This document shows positions 24,501 through 33,171 of a DNA stretch of 64,000 bases, piece after piece (position 1 is the stretch's first letter; each line of letters opens with the position of its first letter). The notes under the pieces were generated by a model that saw only the letters and a program-made list of their open reading frames with translations, was not told where the DNA came from and did no database searches. The position numbers and the translations under genes were made by a program. Origin of the DNA: Burkholderiales bacterium (GTDB taxonomy: Bacteria; Pseudomonadota; Gammaproteobacteria; Burkholderiales; UBA6910); NCBI GenBank assembly GCA_026005015.1, contig BPKG01000003.1:62001-126000 (forward strand), written 5' to 3'.

Positions 24501-26657
24501 TTGCCCTCCAGCGACACGAACCAGGTGCGGGAAGACTCTTCCAGCCTCGTCTCCCGGGCATTGAAGGTCCCATCCGGCTTGAAGGTAATCTCGTCGCGGA
24601 ATTTGTCGTCCTTGAGCACGTTGCGCACCGCGAGCCGCACCTTGAAATGGCGCCCCAGCGGTTGGGCCGCGTACACGTCCAACAGCTTCTTGGCGCTTTC
24701 GAATTTCAGCTTGGTGTTGCCATCCTCGGTAATTTCGCGATTAGTCATAGCAGGCAAATAGTTATAGATGGCACCGATCGTGAGTCCGTAAGGTTTAATT
24801 TCATAATCGAGGCCCACATTGAACACGTATGACGGCTGATCTTTGATCCGCCGTTTCTCTTCCACTCCCAGTGTCGTCACTTCGGAGAAGAGCCGGGCGT
24901 AGTTGAAGGTAAGCGCAAGGCCCGGCAGCCCGATTCCGTCCATCCGCGCCTTGAGGTCGAACTCGGCGCCCCAGATCCGGGCATCCCCCACGTTGAAGGG
25001 GCGGCTTACGAACCGCCCGCCTTCGCTCACCACCTGCCGCTCGATCAGGTCCTGCACGTCCCGGTAGAAGACATTGAGCCCGGCGACCCCTTCCCGGCGG
25101 AAGAACCGCTCGATCCCGAGCTCCAGCCCCCACGCCCGCTCGGGGCGCAGGTCCGGATTTCCCCCTTTATCGGGATTGGTCAAGGTCCCGGCCTTGAGGT
25201 CGACGCCCGGGGCGAGGTCGTCGAGCTTAGGCAGCCGCAAGGTCCGCGCCACGCTGGCCCGCACGTTGGTGGCCGGATCCCAGCGATGGAGGAAATGCAG
25301 GGACGGATTGAACGCGCTCGTCGTGCCGGTGCGTTCTACTCCGGAACCGTCTTCGCTTTCCCGGCGGATGCGCTCCAGCCGCAGCCCGGGCGTCAATACG
25401 CTGGAGCGGCCCACGCGCCATTCGTTCTGGACAAAAGCAGCGGCACGCTGCTCCAGCACCTGGAAACGGTCGCTTGCCACCGGAGCCTTGAAAACTCCGT
25501 TTTCGACGGTGCTCTTATCGGTTTCCCAGTCCTTTAAGACGCCCTCGAGGCCGATGCTCCAATAGTGGTGCTTGTAGGCCACGCCGCTCAAGCGGACGCG
25601 TCCCGCCAGCTCCCGCTCGTCCTGCTCATCCTGCTGGAGGGTAGTCTTGGTCAGGGCGCCCGCCGCGTTGAAGTCTCGGGTTCCGGTATTCTTTTCCTCC
25701 CGGCCTTGCTCCGCCGTCAGTCGCAGGCTGAGCTGCCGGTCGCCTACCAAAGGTCGCGTCCATTCCCCCCTCAGCCGGGCGATCACCTTGTCTTTGTCCT
25801 CCGTCTTCTCCTGACTCCCGCTGGGCGCGCCGGTCGAATTGAACTTGAACACGTCTTGGCGCTTGTCTTCTTGGCCAGCGATCAGGAAGGGGTCCAGGGT
25901 GAAAGACTGCCTGCCGTCCAGGTCCCAACGCAGCCGCGGCGCGAGGGTCAGCTCCCTCACGTCGGCCGGTTTGGATTCGATGGTGCGATCCTTCACTGCG
26001 CCGCTCGCCTGGAAACCCACTTTGGTATCGGTGAGCCGCTCGGCCCGGTCGATCACGCCAACGTTCACCAGGTAACTGAGTTTTCCCTGCCGGCTCCCCG
26101 TACTGCACGCTCGCCTCGCCCACTTCCTCGGAGCCGGTTTGGCCGGCGCCGATGCGCGCCCGGGCGACGCGCTGGGCAGGTGTTTTTCGCAGCACGATGT
26201 TCACCGTGCCGCCAATGCCATCGGCGCTCATGTCGGCGGTCGGGTTGTGGATCAGCTCGATGCGTTCGATCATGTCCGCCGGCAGGCGGTCCACCTGAAT
26301 CTGCCGCTCCTTGGCGCCGCCCACGATGGGCTCGCCGTCGATCAGGATCTGGGTGAACCCCTTGTCCAGCCCGCGCACCCGGATGTCCTTGGTCACCCCC
26401 GGGGGCCCGGAATAGGTGATGCCAGGCAGCCGCCGGAGTACGTCCCCCACGGTAGCGTCGTCGAACTTCTCGATGTCCTCGCGCCCGTACACCAGCTTCG
26501 CGGTGGGTGTCCGGCGCCGCTCGTTAACCGGATCCAACGTATCGACGACTTGAATTTCCCCGAGCCGTGTTTCCTGGGCAACCTCGGCCCCCGCATCGAG
26601 AAACGTTCCCCACAGCATCACCATGCAGCCAGCCGATGCCGTTCTTTTCAGTCGCAT
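24494..26657 (-). pseudogene. TonB-dependent receptor, single frameshift
   Basis: Receptor of about 720 residues. The N-terminal frame has a signal peptide, TonB-box region (GEIQVVDTLDPV), and plug motifs LPGITYSGPPGVTKDIRVRG, MIERIELIHNPTADMSADGI and GGTVNIVLRK. Near 26097 a GGGG run must be read as GGG (QYGEPAG to QYGSRQGKLSYLVNVG), after which the second frame continues to the C-terminus (TWFVSLEGKW). As written the protein stops shortly after the plug. First gene of a six-gene operon; start ATG has GAGAGGA upstream. Confidence 0.85.
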
Positions 26658-26689
26658 CCAAGTCCTCTCTCTTCTCGAAAAAGCGGACT

Positions 26690-26724
26690 GGCTGGCTGGC
26701 CGGCTTTCGGCCGGCGGGCTGGCT
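26690..26724 (-). promoter_or_regulatory. Tandem AGCCAGCC leader element, copy 7
   Basis: Sense-strand AGCCAGCC (26717-26724) and GCCAGCCAGCC (26690-26700) flank a perfect six-pair hairpin GCCGGC/GCCGGC with a five-base loop. It lies 32 bases before the receptor ATG. I see no convincing Fur box directly upstream here. Confidence 0.55.
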
Positions 26725-26808
26725 GCCCCCAAGGGGAGCGCCACGGGACGAATACCCGTGCGCTCCCGTCCATGCAATCAAAAAATCATCGCGGCGGGCG
26801 CTCCTCGT

Positions 26809-28791
26809 TCACGCCCCTGCCGGCGTCTTGTCCTGGGGCTTGCGGGCGGAGCGCTGCATCCAGACGAAGCCCGCGATCACGAGGAGCAGCGCCGCCGCCT
26901 GGGCGGTAAGGGTCTGCACGGTGGGATAGATGCCCAGCACCGGCACCCGGGGGAAAGCCACCAGGTCCGCCGGAAGCCTCCCCGCCTCCTGGAGCGCCGC
27001 CACGCCCTGGCCGACGAACACCACCGCGAGCAGGGCGACCAGCACGGAACTCACGGTGAAAAAGGGGCCGATGGGAAGCCGCACGCCGTAGCGGAAGATG
27101 CCCCAGGAGATGACCACGAGCGCCGCCGCGCCGCCCAGGAAACCCACCAGGATGGAGCCGCCGCCGGTGTCCCCCGTCTGCGTCCACAACGCCTGGTAGA
27201 AGAGCACCGTCTCGAATACTTCCCGGTAAACCGCGAGGAACGACACCGCCACCAGGGCGCTCACGGTGCCCCGGGAGAGCGCCCCTTTGAGCCGCTGTTC
27301 GATGAAGGCCTTCCAGGCTTGGGCATGGGACTTGCCGTGCAGCCAGAAGCCCACGTAGATGCAGGATGGCGGCCGCGGCAAGCAGCGCGGTGATGCCTTC
27401 CGTCAGCTCCCGGCCGGCGCCGCTCACGCTGACCAGGTGGCTCGCCACGGCCCAGGTGGCGATCCCCAGAAGCAGCGCCCCGGTCCAGCCGGCGTGGACG
27501 TACTTGAGGAGATCGCGCCGCTCGGCCTTCACCAGGAAGGCGATCACGGCGGCCAGCACCAGGATCGCTTCCAGCCCTTCCCGCAGCAGGATGACGAAGG
27601 CGGACACCGCCGCCGCCGTGGGCGAGAGCACCGTCGCCGCCGAGCCGCTCTTGCAGCCCGGGCGAGCAGCGCGTCGATCGCCGCGGCCTTGCGTTCCACC
27701 TCCGCGACCGGGCGCGCCCGAGCGCAGGAGGCCGCGGTAGGCCATCATGGCGGCTTCCACTTCGATCCGCAGATTCCTTGCCACCGTGTCAAGACCCGCC
27801 TCGGCGAGCTCGAAGCCCTCGAGATAGGCGGCGACCGCCAGCCGCTGGGCCCCGGCCCGGTCGCCGCGCCGGTAGGCGTCCACGCTTTCCGCGAGCAGCC
27901 GGCGGCTCTCGGCGATGGGCGAGCCCGGCGGCGGGATCGACCGCCTCGGGGTGGGCGGCGAGCCAGGCCATGACGGCGGCCGCGTCCTCGCCGTGCTTTT
28001 CGGCCACCTCCTTGCGGGTGAGGGTCGCCAGGGGCTTGAGCCCCGTGAACACGTCCCGGCCGGCACCGTCCTTCCACAGCGCCGCTCCCTTTTCCGCCAG
28101 GGCCGGGTCGATGCCCATGCCGGCGACATAAAACGCGAGGGCCCAGCGGTCCTCCTCGGAGAGATGCTGGAAGCTCGTCATGGGCGTGTCCGCCACGCCG
28201 AGGGTGATGGTGCTGTAGAGGCCGTAGACGCTGCGGCTCGCCATGCGCGCTCTGGTCGTGGAAGTCGCTGGGAGGCGGATCCATGCCCGGCGCTGCCGGG
28301 CCGTCGCCGCGGCCTTGGGCGCCGTGGCAGCCGGCGCAGTGTTCCGCGTAGAGGGTCCGGGCGCGGGAGAGGTCGGGGGCCCGCTTCGGGGTGACAGCGA
28401 GATCGTAGGCGTCGATCACCGCCCAGCGCAGCGCCGAGGCGAGGCGGCTCACTTCCTCGCCCGGGGCTTTCCCTTCGATGCGGCGCTTCAGTTCCGCCGC
28501 CTGCGCCAGGAGGTCCGCCTGCTGCGGTGGCGGCGGCAGCGTCTCGAGCAGCGCCAGCACCTGGCCGGCGAATTCGAGCTGCTCCCGGTACTCGGCTTCG
28601 TCCAGCACCTGGCCGTCGCGCACGAATTCCGGGTAGTCCACGCTCACGTAGTCCAGCATGTGCACGATGTTCTGCGCGTCCCGCAGATTCGCTTCGGACA
28701 GGGCCGCGCGCGCCTCCATCGCCGCGATCAGCGCCGCGGCAAAGACGGCGGCGAGCCAGAAGCCGAGGGCGAATCCGCTCCCTTTGGACAT
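26809..28791 (-). pseudogene. Cytochrome c-FTR1 family iron permease, several frameshifts
   Basis: Inner-membrane iron permease of about 650 residues. An exported N-terminal region carries a heme c site (HCAGCHGAQG), followed by a helical linker and an FTR1 domain with the two iron motifs LLREGLEAILVLAAV and VYREVFETVLFYQAL. The coding sequence changes frame near 28255, near 27930, within about 27655-27720 (a compensating pair) and near 27375; each piece reads well by itself. Whether this is decay or base-calling error cannot be told here. Three bases after exbD, so it ends the hemP-tonB-exbB-exbD-FTR1 operon. Confidence 0.85.
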
Positions 28792-28793
28792 GG

Positions 28794-29213
28794 CTAAGGC
28801 ACTCTGGGGTCGGTCACGAACCCGATGCGGGTGAGCCCCGCCTTGGCCGCCAGCGACAGGACTTCGGCCACCTGGCGGTACTCGCTGCTCGCGTCCGCCC
28901 GCAGGTGCAGCTCCGGCTGGGGTTGGAGGCGCGCGGCGTCCTCAAGCCTGCGCTCGAGCGCTGAGCGATCCACCGGCTCCCCGTTCCAGAACACCTCCCC
29001 CGTCGAGCGGATGCCGAGCTGCACGTGCTCGGGCCGGGTGATGTTCACGTGGCTCGAGGCTTTGGGGAGATCGATCTTCACCGCGTGGGTGAGCAGCGGC
29101 GCGGTGATGATGAAGATGATGAGCAAGACCAGCATGACGTCGATCAGCGGGATCATGTTGATCTCGCCGATCGGCTGGCTGGGCCCGCCGCTTTGAAAGC
29201 CGCCGAAGGCCAT
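28794..29213 (-). CDS. exbD: ExbD, TonB energy-transducing subunit
   Basis: A 139-residue inner-membrane protein of the ExbB-ExbD-TonB motor. After a short cytoplasmic start comes one membrane helix, MIPLIDVMLVLLIIFIITAP, containing the essential proton-carrying Asp25, and a periplasmic domain (ELHLRADASSEYRQVAEVLS). It follows exbB with one base between them. Confidence 0.95.
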   Translation of the reverse strand: MAFGGFQSGGPSQPIGEINMIPLIDVMLVLLIIFIITAPLLTHAVKIDLPKASSHVNITRPEHVQLGIRSTGEVFWNGEPVDRSALERRLEDAARLQPQPELHLRADASSEYRQVAEVLSLAAKAGLTRIGFVTDPRVP

Positions 29214-29214
29214 C

Positions 29215-29970
29215 TCAGGCGCCTCCGGCGGCGGAAGCCACCGGGCGAACGGCTGGGCGCGCCTCGGTCGGGCTGCGGCCGCGGGCGTCGGCGGCGCGCA
29301 CCCCGGTCACCATGAAAGCGAAGACGTCGTGGGCGAAGCCATCCAGCTCCGAGAGCAGGACCCGGTTAGCGCGGGTGAAGGCGTTGTAGGCGAGCACGGC
29401 GGGGATGGCCACCGCCAGCCCCAGGGCGGTCATGATGAGGGCCTCTCCCACGGGTCCCGCCACTTTGTCCAGCGTACCCTGGCCGGAGAGGCCGATGGCG
29501 AGGAGCGCGTGGTAGATCCCCCACACGGTGCCGAAGAGGCCGATGAAGGGGGCGCTCGAGCCCACCGAAGCGAGGAACGTGAGCCCCGACTCCGCCCGGG
29601 CGGTCTCCCGCTCGATCGCGCGCCGCAGGGCCCGGGTCAGGAATTCGTCGGCCGAGCCCGTCTCGATGAGGCGCGCGTGGTCCCGGCGGCGGTACTGGTC
29701 GCAGGCCGCGAGGCCCTGCTGCACGAGCCGCGAGAAGGGATCGTGGGCCCCTGCCTGGCGCAATCCCTCCTCCACCGCCGCCAAGCTCTCCGCCGTCCAG
29801 AAGCGCTCCAGAAAGCGCCGGCTGCGGCGGCGCACGAGGGCATGGGCGAGCGCCTTGGTGAGGATGAGATACCAGGAGGCGGCCGACATCAGGACGAGCA
29901 GCGCCAGGATGAATTTCGCCACGGCATCCGCCTGGGCGAGAAAGTGGGCAAAGCCCAAGGATTCGTGCAT
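29215..29970 (-). CDS. exbB: ExbB, TonB motor channel subunit
   Basis: A 251-residue MotA/TolQ/ExbB proton-channel protein. Three membrane helices are visible: FILALLVLMSAASWYLILTK, then FLASVGSSAPFIGLFGTVWG and LIMTALGLAVAIPAVLAYNA, with the conserved APFIGLFGTVWGI and TALGLAVAIPA motifs. With ExbD and TonB it converts the proton gradient into receptor opening. Lies three bases after tonB. Confidence 0.96.
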   Translation of the reverse strand: MHESLGFAHFLAQADAVAKFILALLVLMSAASWYLILTKALAHALVRRRSRRFLERFWTAESLAAVEEGLRQAGAHDPFSRLVQQGLAACDQYRRRDHARLIETGSADEFLTRALRRAIERETARAESGLTFLASVGSSAPFIGLFGTVWGIYHALLAIGLSGQGTLDKVAGPVGEALIMTALGLAVAIPAVLAYNAFTRANRVLLSELDGFAHDVFAFMVTGVRAADARGRSPTEARPAVRPVASAAGGA

Positions 29971-29973
29971 CGG

Positions 29974-30705
29974 TCAACCCCGCAACGTAAAGGAAATCGG
30001 AATGAGCACCTGCGCCTCGACCGGCGTCTCGCCCCGGCGCGCCGGCACAAACTTCCAGCGCTTGACCGCGGCCGCGGCAGCCTCGTCCAGGCGCGGAAAA
30101 CCGCTTGAGCGCCTCACCTCCACGGCAAGCGGCAGCCCCTCCGCGCTCACCCGCACCCGCAGCACCACCTGCCCCTCCTCCCCCAGCCGGCGGGAGAGGG
30201 CCGGGTACTCGGGCGGAGGATTCAAGAGGTAATCCGCGTCGAAGCGCGGCGGGACCAGCGGCGGGGGCGGCGGCGCCGGGGGCGCCTCCACGGGCGCAGC
30301 GGGCGGCGCCTCGACCGGCGGCGACTCGGGGGCCTTCGCCACCGGTACTTCCACCGGCGGGGCCACGGGGGCAGGCACCTCCTCGGGCACTGCCAGCAGC
30401 GGCGGCTCGGGCGCCTTCACCGGCTGGGGCTCAGGCTTCTCCTTGGGTTTCGGCTTCGGCTTAACCGGCAAAGGCTCGGGCTTGGGCGCCTCCTTCGGCG
30501 GTGCCGGCCTCGGCTGCGGCTCGACCAGGCTCACCATGAGCGTCACCGTCGTCTCCAGCGCTGCCCGCACCGGCGCGTAGGACCACAAGGCCCACAGCGC
30601 AAGCCCGTGGAGCGCGGCCACCAGGAGCAGGACGAGTCCCCGTACCAGACCCTCGGCGCGCCACGCCTCACCCATGAGAGAAGCCTCGACGGCAGCGTGG
30701 GACAC
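29974..30705 (-). CDS. tonB: TonB energy transducer
   Basis: A 243-residue protein: N-terminal membrane anchor (GLVLLLVAALHGLALWALWS), a long Pro/Lys/Glu-rich periplasmic spacer, and the C-terminal TonB domain (YPALSRRLGEEGQVVLRVRV ... AAVKRWKFVPARRGETPVEA). It contacts the TonB box of the receptors encoded across the island. The GTG at 30705 is chosen because AAAGGTGG lies just upstream; a GTG at 30723 and an ATG at 30675 are alternatives. Confidence 0.95.
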   Translation of the reverse strand: MSHAAVEASLMGEAWRAEGLVRGLVLLLVAALHGLALWALWSYAPVRAALETTVTLMVSLVEPQPRPAPPKEAPKPEPLPVKPKPKPKEKPEPQPVKAPEPPLLAVPEEVPAPVAPPVEVPVAKAPESPPVEAPPAAPVEAPPAPPPPPLVPPRFDADYLLNPPPEYPALSRRLGEEGQVVLRVRVSAEGLPLAVEVRRSSGFPRLDEAAAAAVKRWKFVPARRGETPVEAQVLIPISFTLRG

Positions 30706-30719
30706 GGCACCACCTTTCC

Positions 30720-30920
30720 TCACGCCGTCAGGATGAGCTTGCCGTTGGCGGTGCGCCGCAGGCGGTACTCCCGCTCCCCGTGCACGATGATGAGTTCCCC
30801 GGCCCGGCCCAGCAGCTCGTCGCTGGTGGCGCGCCGGGGCTTGCCCTCCTCTGCCGGGGCAGCCGTCATCGAAAGGGGCTGCTGGCCCGCAGGTCTCCCA
30901 GCGTGTCCTTGTTCCATCAT
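30720..30920 (-). CDS. hemP: Hemin uptake protein HemP
   Basis: A 66-residue protein with the HemP/HmuP core SDELLGRAGELIIVHGEREY followed by RLRRTANGKLILT. Members activate or accompany heme uptake operons in betaproteobacteria. It is the first gene after a near-perfect Fur palindrome, with tonB starting 14 bases after its stop. Two adjacent ATG codons are possible starts. Confidence 0.9.
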   Translation of the reverse strand: MMEQGHAGRPAGQQPLSMTAAPAEEGKPRRATSDELLGRAGELIIVHGEREYRLRRTANGKLILTA

Positions 30921-30922
30921 GC

Positions 30923-30943
30923 GAATGAGAATACTTCTCATTC
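30923..30943. promoter_or_regulatory. Fur box (hemP-tonB-exbBD-FTR1 operon)
   Basis: GAATGAGAA-TAC-TTCTCATTC has perfect nine-base arms and is the strongest Fur-like site in the window. It lies two bases before the hemP start. Confidence 0.85.
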
Positions 30944-31086
30944 TTTGGCTTGTCAACGGCGGCAGTCCGGGAGTGGTCATCCCGCGCCGGAGACGGGCAG
31001 GAATGAGAGCGGAAAAGTCGTCGCGATCACGCGGACGGGAAACCCTGCGGTCAGGGCATCGCCCAGAGCGGCCGGAGAGAGAAGGG

Positions 31087-31335
31087 CTACCCGCGGCGCG
31101 CGGGCACGATGGCCACGTCGTCCCCGTCGGTCACCAGGGCGTCCAGCTCAACGAACTGCTTGTTGATCGTGACCTGCACCCGGTCCTCCCGCAGGTGAAC
31201 GCTCCAGGGGTTGCCCCGCGCCCGCAGCCGCGCCAGCAGCATTCCCACGGGAACACCGGAAGGAGGCACCGGCAGCTCTTCGGAACTTTTGCCAAGGGCG
31301 TCCACCAGGGAAGCGAAGTAAAGAATGCGCGCCAT
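31087..31335 (-). CDS. MoaD/ThiS-like ubiquitin-fold protein
   Basis: An 82-residue protein, MARILYFASLVDALGKSSEE with a C-terminal VELDALVTDGDDVAIVPARR-G, the beta-grasp fold of sulfur carrier MoaD. MoaD needs a C-terminal Gly-Gly for adenylation, but here the end reads Arg-Arg-Gly, so only one Gly is present. It may be a MoaD whose chemistry is impaired or a family member with another use. No other molybdopterin genes lie nearby. It is divergent from rtcA. Confidence 0.8.
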   Translation of the reverse strand: MARILYFASLVDALGKSSEELPVPPSGVPVGMLLARLRARGNPWSVHLREDRVQVTINKQFVELDALVTDGDDVAIVPARRG

Positions 31336-31438
31336 CCGCCCATCCGCCAGGGGAAGAGAACGAGCAACATTCTAGTGCAGCTCAAGGCAAGGAAACCGCT
31401 TGCTGCCCCGGAGTCCTTGCCCCACACTCCAGGCCCGT

Positions 31439-32461
31439 ATGCTGGAGATCGACGGATCCTACGGCGAAGGCGGCGGCCAGCTCGTGCGCACGGCCGTCGC
31501 CCTCGCGGCCGTGACCGGTCGCGGCGTGCGCATCCGGGGGATTCGCGCGCGCCGGCGCACCCCGGGCCTCGCCGCCCAGCATCTGACCGCGATCCGCGCC
31601 GTGGCTGCCCTGGCCCAAGGGGAACTCGAGGGGGATCGGATCGGCTCGATGGAAATCGCCTTTCGGCCCGGAGCGCTCCGGGGCGGGGAATACCGGTTCG
31701 CCGTGGGCACCGCCGGCAGCATCACCCTCGTGCTCCAGGCTCTGCTGCCGGTGGCGGTGAGCGCCCCTTGCCCGAGCGCTTTTCGCATCACGGGCGGGAC
31801 CGACGTGCCTGCCTCGCCGCCCCTGGACTACCTGCGCTGGGTGCTGCTTCCCATTCTAGGGGCGTTGGGCGTCGAGGCGAAGGTAGAGTGCCTGCGGCGA
31901 GGCTATTACCCGCGCGGAGGCGGCGAAGTGGCGGTGGAGGTGCGCCCGGGTCGTCTCGGGTCCCTGGTCCTCGAGGGGCCGGGACCGCTGCAGGCGCTGC
32001 GCGGCTACGCCCATGTGGCCGGGCTTCCCCGGCACGTGCTGGAGCGCATGGACCGCGCCGCCAGGTCCCAGTTGGGACAGCCGGTGGAGCTGGAGGAGAA
32101 GCTCTTGGGCGCGGAAGAAGCCCTGGGCTCCGGTGGCGCCCTGGTGTTGGTAGCAGAAACCGCCCATACGCGGCTCGGCGCCTCCGCCGTCGCCCAGCGG
32201 GGCGTGCCTGCCGAGCGGCTGGGAAGCACGGCCGCACAAGCGCTCATCCAGGAGCTCGCCTGCGGGGCAACGCTGGACCTGCACGCCTCGGACCAGGTGC
32301 TCGTGTACCTGGCCCTCGCGGGCGGGATCTCCAGCTTCTACGCCCGGGCCCTCACCGCCCACGCGGCCACCACCCTCTGGCTGCTCCAGCAGTTCCTGCC
32401 GCTACGCTGGGAGGCCCGGCCTGAGGGCTCCCGCACCCGCATTCGCCTGGAATGCGGATAG
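31439..32461 (+). CDS. rtcA: RNA 3'-terminal phosphate cyclase
   Basis: A 340-residue ATP-dependent enzyme that converts RNA 3'-phosphate ends to 2',3'-cyclic phosphates, used in RNA repair. The N-terminus MLEIDGSYGEGGGQLVRTAV is diagnostic, RRGYYPRGGGEVAVEV follows, and the nucleotidylated active-site His is in DLHASDQVLVYLALA. The ATG at 31439 gives the family start. No rtcB or rtcR is next to it in this window. Confidence 0.95.
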   Translation: MLEIDGSYGEGGGQLVRTAVALAAVTGRGVRIRGIRARRRTPGLAAQHLTAIRAVAALAQGELEGDRIGSMEIAFRPGALRGGEYRFAVGTAGSITLVLQALLPVAVSAPCPSAFRITGGTDVPASPPLDYLRWVLLPILGALGVEAKVECLRRGYYPRGGGEVAVEVRPGRLGSLVLEGPGPLQALRGYAHVAGLPRHVLERMDRAARSQLGQPVELEEKLLGAEEALGSGGALVLVAETAHTRLGASAVAQRGVPAERLGSTAAQALIQELACGATLDLHASDQVLVYLALAGGISSFYARALTAHAATTLWLLQQFLPLRWEARPEGSRTRIRLECG

Positions 32462-32493
32462 GCGCTTCCGAAAAGCGAGGGCGGGGCGAAAAG

Positions 32494-32793
32494 TTACTTG
32501 ACCTCGCTCTTCTCTTTCTCCTGCTCGGGGGTCATGGCGCCGCCCGAGGACGAAACCGTCCCGCCTGCGGACGGGGTACCACCGCCGTATTCGGGGGGAG
32601 TTCCGCCACCCGCCGGGCTGTCCTGGGCGGACGGGGTTGACGGGGGCAATCCGGCAACGCCGGTTCCCTGACCCGAGGACTCGGCGGGCGGCGTCGCGGC
32701 CTCGCCCGTGGTGGCGGTTTCCTCTTGCTTTCCACAAGCGGAAAGCAGCAGGGCAACCGCTGACACGGCAACAAGCTTCGACAGGGTCTTCAT
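32494..32793 (-). CDS. Small low-complexity lipoprotein
   Basis: A 99-residue lipoprotein: signal peptide with lipobox LLLSACGKQE, then a Gly/Ser/Thr/Pro-rich, probably unstructured stretch (ATPPAESSGQGTGVAGLPPS) and an acidic/basic end (MTPEQEKEKSEVK). GGAGG lies five bases before the ATG. Convergent with rtcA. Function unknown. Confidence 0.7.
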   Translation of the reverse strand: MKTLSKLVAVSAVALLLSACGKQEETATTGEAATPPAESSGQGTGVAGLPPSTPSAQDSPAGGGTPPEYGGGTPSAGGTVSSSGGAMTPEQEKEKSEVK

Positions 32794-33171
32794 AAAGGCC
32801 TCCATTGACCTTGGCGTTGTAAACCCCGGCCATCCCGCGTTGCGCTAAGGCGGAACGTGGCAACGGCCCCGTACCGTGCCTCTTGCAAGCGCCGTGCCCA
32901 GGGGACGGAAACCCTGTCGATTCAAAGAGAAATCTCCTGCTCCAGGCGCTTCACGATCCCGGGTTCCGGGGGACATGGGGGTCCGGTTGTCGCTGCGAAG
33001 CAACAGCTTTTCCCTTCTCCAAGGCAAAGGCGAAAGAATCGAAGGGGTTAGAGCGTTGGGGATCGGCAACAGCCGTGAGGAAGCGTTCCGGGCTTGTTGA
33101 GTGCGGGGTCGTCGGTTATCTTGGTCTTGCACCCATCCCTGTCCCGGCCCCGACCTCAGCCGCTGACGGCC
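32794..33171. other. Intergenic stretch without an assignable gene
   Basis: About 380 bases between the divergent lipoprotein and kinase genes. Short open frames occur but none has a plausible start and product. It presumably holds both promoters; I see no palindrome or repeat that I can name. Confidence 0.4.

Noticed and set aside
26765-26795. Possible Fur box before the receptor at 24494-26657
   Set aside because: GATGATTTTTTGATTGC is AT-rich but does not form the expected palindrome.
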